Source: Streptomyces sp. DH24
Lineage (GTDB): Bacteria; Actinomycetota; Actinomycetes; Streptomycetales; Streptomycetaceae
DNA length: 64,000 nt
Direction: 5' to 3'
Assembly (NCBI RefSeq): GCF_029813775.1
Contig: NZ_JARVKW010000011.1
Location: forward strand, 62,001-126,000
Shown: one piece after another, positions 61,332 to 64,000 of the stretch
How the letters are laid out: each line of letters opens with the position of its first letter
Position numbering within the stretch: position 1 is the first letter of the stretch
Notes under the pieces: model-generated
The model's database searches: none
What the model saw: only the letters and a program-made list of their open reading frames with translations
What the model was told of the DNA's origin: nothing
Position numbers and translations under genes: made by a program

Positions 61332-61500
61332 CCGCGACCGGCGCCCCCGGCCCCGCAGGCCCCGCCGCCGTCCCCCGTATGGCGGTCCCGGGTTGACGGG
61401 CGGAGGATGAAGTGGTGGGGCAGGGTTACCGCCGGGCCACCTCAGGCAGACGGAGACCGGCCCCCGGCCGTACCCAACACGGCCGGAAAGGAGGAGCGTC

Positions 61501-61857
61501 ATGTTCGAGGTGAAGACGCTCGACAAGCCCGACGAGCGGCGGGACTTCCCCAGCGGCCACCTGGAGGCCGTCCACATGTCGGGCCTGGACTTCGCCGTCG
61601 CCACGTTCGAGCCGGGCTGGCGCTGGTCGGAGTCCGTGGCACCGATCGCGGGCACCGAGAGCTGCCAGGTCCATCACAACGGCTACGTCGTCCAGGGCCG
61701 CCTGCACATCCGCATGGACGACGGCGCCGAGGGCGAGGTCGGCCCCGGTGACGTGTTCGTGTGCGCGCCCGGTCACGACGCCTGGGTCGTCAGCGACGAA
61801 CAGGTGATCGTGTACGACTTCGCGGGCGGCATGGCACAGGAATACGCGAAGGCGTGA
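61501..61857 (+). CDS. Small cupin-domain protein
   Basis: A 118-residue single-domain cupin. Motif 1 region: CQVHHNGYVVQGRLHIRMDD with His and Glu/Asp spacing. Motif 2 region: GPGDVFVCAPGHDAWVVSDE. It has AAAGGAGG upstream of the ATG. Enzyme or binding protein of unknown substrate; cytoplasmic. Confidence 0.85.
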   Translation: MFEVKTLDKPDERRDFPSGHLEAVHMSGLDFAVATFEPGWRWSESVAPIAGTESCQVHHNGYVVQGRLHIRMDDGAEGEVGPGDVFVCAPGHDAWVVSDEQVIVYDFAGGMAQEYAKA

Positions 61858-61884
61858 TGCCCCGGGACGGCAGGTGAGCGAACA

Positions 61885-61912
61885 GCGCCCGGGCCGACCA
61901 CGGCCCGGGCGC
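61885..61912. terminator. Bidirectional terminator, 12-bp perfect stem
   Basis: GCGCCCGGGCCG (61885-61896) pairs with CGGCCCGGGCGC (61901-61912) between the cupin gene and the convergent VWA gene. Confidence 0.85.
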
Positions 61913-61971
61913 GACCGGGCCACCCGGCCGTGGCCGGGCGGCCCCCACCGGCCATCACGGCGCGACAGCCC

Positions 61972-62032
61972 TGACACCGGGGGCAGCCGGCTCACACCGG
62001 GGGGCAGCCGGCTCACACCGGGAGCAGCCGGG
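61972..62032. repeat. Triplicated 3' end of the VWA gene
   Basis: Three near-identical units of ACACCGGGGGCAGCCGGCTC type, about 20 bases each. The copy nearest the gene encodes its last residues and stop codon (LLPV and TGA); the others repeat that end downstream. Confidence 0.75.
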
Positions 62033-63377
62033 AGACCAGGGCGCCGAGCCGGCGCGCGTTGCGGCACTCGTGCATCTCGACCAGTTCGGCGTAGTCGGGC
62101 GCGGCGGAGTCTCCCGTGCCCCACAGGGAGCCCGGCTCCGGGTTCAACCAGTAAACGCGACGGGCCCGTTCGGCGATCTGCCGGAGGGCCGGCAGGTTCG
62201 GGTCGCTGTGGTTGGTGCGGGCGTCGCCCAGCACGAACACCGTGGTGCGCGGGCCGACGGCGGCGCCGTACCGCTCGGCGAACTCGCCCAGTGCCGTGCC
62301 GTAGTCGCTGCTGCCGTGCCGGCCCGTCAGCGTCGCCTCAGCCCGGATGCGGGCGCCGAGCCCTTCCGGGTCGGCCGTGCCGTGCACGAGGAGACCGGTC
62401 ACCTCGTCGATCCGGTTGACGAAGGCGAACACCCGCACCTTGCTGAACTGGTCGTGCAGCGCCTGCACCAGCAGCATCGTGAAGTCCGAGAAGCCGGACA
62501 CCGAGCCGGACACGTCACACAGCAGCACCAGTTCGGGCCGGGCCGGACGACGCCGGCGCAGCACGGGACGCATCGGCACCCCGCCCGTCGACAGCGACCC
62601 CCGCAGGGTGCGCCGCAGGTCGATGGAGCCGCGCGACGCCCGCCGCCGGCGTGCCGCGAGCCGGGTCGCGAGCTTGCGGGCCAGCGGCTGGACCGTTCTG
62701 CGCAGTTCCGCCAAATGGGCCTTTCCGGCGAGCAGGAAGTCCACCCGGTCCGGAGTCGGTGCCACCGCACGCCGGGCGATCTCGTCCCGGCCGCGCCGCT
62801 CGGCGACCCGCCTGCGGGCCTCCGCGCCCACCATCCGCCGGAAGGCCTCGATGCGCCGCCGGATCTCGTCCTCCAGCAGCCGGTCGGTGAACCCGGGGCT
62901 CGCGTTCCCCGCCCGGACCGTGTCGCGGACGCGGGCCAGCAGCGTCTGCGGCCGGAGCCGGTCCAGGGTCTGGTACGACGACCAGCCGTCCGATCCCGGC
63001 GAGGAGCCGTAGCCGCCGAAGCCGTCGACCGCCTCGGCGGCCAGTCGCTCCAGCAGCGCCCGGTCGTCGTCGGCGAGCGCCGCCGCGAGCCGGTCCCGCA
63101 GTTCCTCGCGGCCCGCCGGCTCGCCGTCCGGGCCGCCGACACCCCGCGGGAAGTACAGGTCGAAGACCGGGTCGAACACCCGCCGCTGGTCCGGCGTGTG
63201 CAGCAGCGTCGCGGCCAGCCCCTCCCGCAGCAGCTCGCGGTCCGCCAGACCCAGCGCCGTCACCGCGCGCGCCGCGTCCACCGTCTCGCCCGTGCCGACG
63301 CGGACGCCGTGCGCGCGCAGCGCCCCGACGAGCGACGTCAGCCGCTCGGCGACATCACCCGGCACGGGCCCGGTCAC
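62013..63377 (-). CDS. VWA domain protein of the CoxE family
   Basis: A 454-residue cytoplasmic protein. The N-terminal half is helical and Arg-rich (RRRIEAFRRMVGAEARRRVA). The VWA domain occupies about 280-454 with an intact MIDAS motif: DVSGSVSGFS (DxSxS), T in EATLTGRHGSSD, and D in VLGDARTNHSD. CoxE-type VWA proteins work with MoxR AAA ATPases as metal-insertion or complex-remodelling chaperones. GTG start at 63377 overlaps the ATPase stop by 4 bases, so the partner is the upstream MoxR gene. Confidence 0.92.
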   Translation of the reverse strand: MTGPVPGDVAERLTSLVGALRAHGVRVGTGETVDAARAVTALGLADRELLREGLAATLLHTPDQRRVFDPVFDLYFPRGVGGPDGEPAGREELRDRLAAALADDDRALLERLAAEAVDGFGGYGSSPGSDGWSSYQTLDRLRPQTLLARVRDTVRAGNASPGFTDRLLEDEIRRRIEAFRRMVGAEARRRVAERRGRDEIARRAVAPTPDRVDFLLAGKAHLAELRRTVQPLARKLATRLAARRRRASRGSIDLRRTLRGSLSTGGVPMRPVLRRRRPARPELVLLCDVSGSVSGFSDFTMLLVQALHDQFSKVRVFAFVNRIDEVTGLLVHGTADPEGLGARIRAEATLTGRHGSSDYGTALGEFAERYGAAVGPRTTVFVLGDARTNHSDPNLPALRQIAERARRVYWLNPEPGSLWGTGDSAAPDYAELVEMHECRNARRLGALVSRLLPV

Positions 63378-64000
63378 ACGGCGTCCAGGTCGAGCTTGGC
63401 GGCGGCCTTGAGGACGTCGTCCTGGTGCTTGAGGACCACGCCGAGGCTGTCGCGCACCACGGACTCGTCCAGCCGGTCGGCGCCGAGCGCGAGCAGGGTG
63501 CGCGCCCAGTCGACGGTCTCGGCGACCGACGGCGCTTTCCGCAGGTCCATGGCCCGCAGCGCGCCGACCACCCGGACCACCGACGCGGCCAGCGCCTCGT
63601 CCAGGCCCGGCACCTTCAGCCGGACGATCCGCCGCTCCAGTTCCTCGTCCGGGAAACCGATGTGGAGGAACAGGCAGCGGCGGCGCAGCGCCTCCGACAG
63701 TTCACGGCTCGCGTTGGAGGTCAGCACGACGAACGGGCGGCGCGCGGCGGTGATCGTGCCGAGCTCCGGGACGGTGACCTGGAAGTCGCTGAGCACCTCC
63801 AGCAGCAGGCCCTCGATCTCGACGTCCGCCTTGTCGGTCTCGTCGATGAGGAGGACCTTCGGGTCGTCGCCGCGAATCGCGGTCAGCAGGGGGCGCGCGA
63901 GCAGGAACTCCTCGCTGAAGATGTCCGTCCGGGCCTCGTCCCACGTCTCGTCGCGGCCCGCGCTGATGCGCAGCAACTGCTTGGCGTGGTTCCACTCGTA
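63374..64000 (-). CDS. MoxR-type AAA ATPase (5' end outside window)
   Basis: The frame is open to the right edge, so only the C-terminal 208 residues are visible. Walker B VLLIDETDKADVEIEGLLLE, sensor 1 FVVLTSNASRELSEALRRRC, arginine-finger region RRRC, and the lid domain with sensor 2 further on. The Walker A motif lies beyond position 64000. Overlaps the VWA gene by 4 bases. Together they form a MoxR/VWA chaperone pair; the client complex is not in view. Confidence 0.92.
   Translation of the reverse strand, partial: YEWNHAKQLLRISAGRDETWDEARTDIFSEEFLLARPLLTAIRGDDPKVLLIDETDKADVEIEGLLLEVLSDFQVTVPELGTITAARRPFVVLTSNASRELSEALRRRCLFLHIGFPDEELERRIVRLKVPGLDEALAASVVRVVGALRAMDLRKAPSVAETVDWARTLLALGADRLDESVVRDSLGVVLKHQDDVLKAAAKLDLDAV

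Overview
The window is high-GC actinobacterial chromosome, almost certainly Streptomyces. The supporting signs are the GC-rich third positions, frequent GTG and TTG starts, many 4-base stop/start overlaps, DmdR/IdeR-type iron boxes, CebR-type operators, and several neighbourhoods that match known Streptomyces loci (SrsB/SrsC-like genes, a SecDF / two-component / DksA-like / MreB-like block, and GH12 cellulase plus cellulose-active LPMO). No rRNA, tRNA, CRISPR array, prophage or intact insertion sequence was recognised. Both ends cut through genes.

Layout. 1-1525: tail of a phenolic-lipid tailoring operon (ICMT-type methyltransferase and FAD hydroxylase). 1961-9500: stress and redox genes, namely an anti-sigma-type kinase, an MBL-fold hydrolase, a ferritin-like protein with a hemerythrin protein, a zinc alcohol dehydrogenase and an acyl-CoA dehydrogenase. 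9505-11589: a PAS-GAF-PP2C phosphatase. 11640-13540: a gene graveyard with a frameshifted cold-shock gene, half an MFS transporter and the tail of a FAD monooxygenase. 13563-22192: a SUKH-family gene convergent with a large secreted NucA/NucB-type nuclease, then a decayed type VII secretion-linked locus (YbaB-like, WXG-like and SseB-like remnants), then a LamG-repeat secreted protein. 22343-24828: an AraC regulator divergent from an NAD(P)H oxidoreductase, and a His-rich DUF4396 membrane protein behind a CsoR-like copper box.

25043-38295 is an iron-acquisition island. A five-gene operon (NIS synthetase, PLP decarboxylase, second NIS synthetase, GNAT acyltransferase, amine N-hydroxylase) diverges from an MFS exporter across an iron box. 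Convergent with the exporter is an uptake operon (ATPase, lipoprotein, fused double FecCD permease) with its own iron box. The two NIS synthetases and the lack of a diaminobutyrate aminotransferase suggest a citrate-type bis-hydroxamate siderophore different from desferrioxamine. A separate ABC exporter follows.

40624-47996 holds SecDF, a small Pro/Ala-rich membrane protein, a two-component system, two DksA-like zinc-finger proteins (one carrying a long repeat-rich insert), a minimal MreB-like actin and a two-TM membrane protein. 48056-49825 carries a secreted GDSL lipase and a TetR regulator. 49958-55951 is a cellulose module: a CebR-like repressor, three CebR-type boxes, GH12-CBM2, GH3-CBM2 and LPMO-CBM2. 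The rest comprises a VOC protein, a molybdopterin oxidoreductase whose Fe-S cysteines are all replaced, a helical partner protein, a DauR-like regulator with a threonine dehydratase-like enzyme, a cupin, and a VWA/MoxR ATPase pair running off the right edge.
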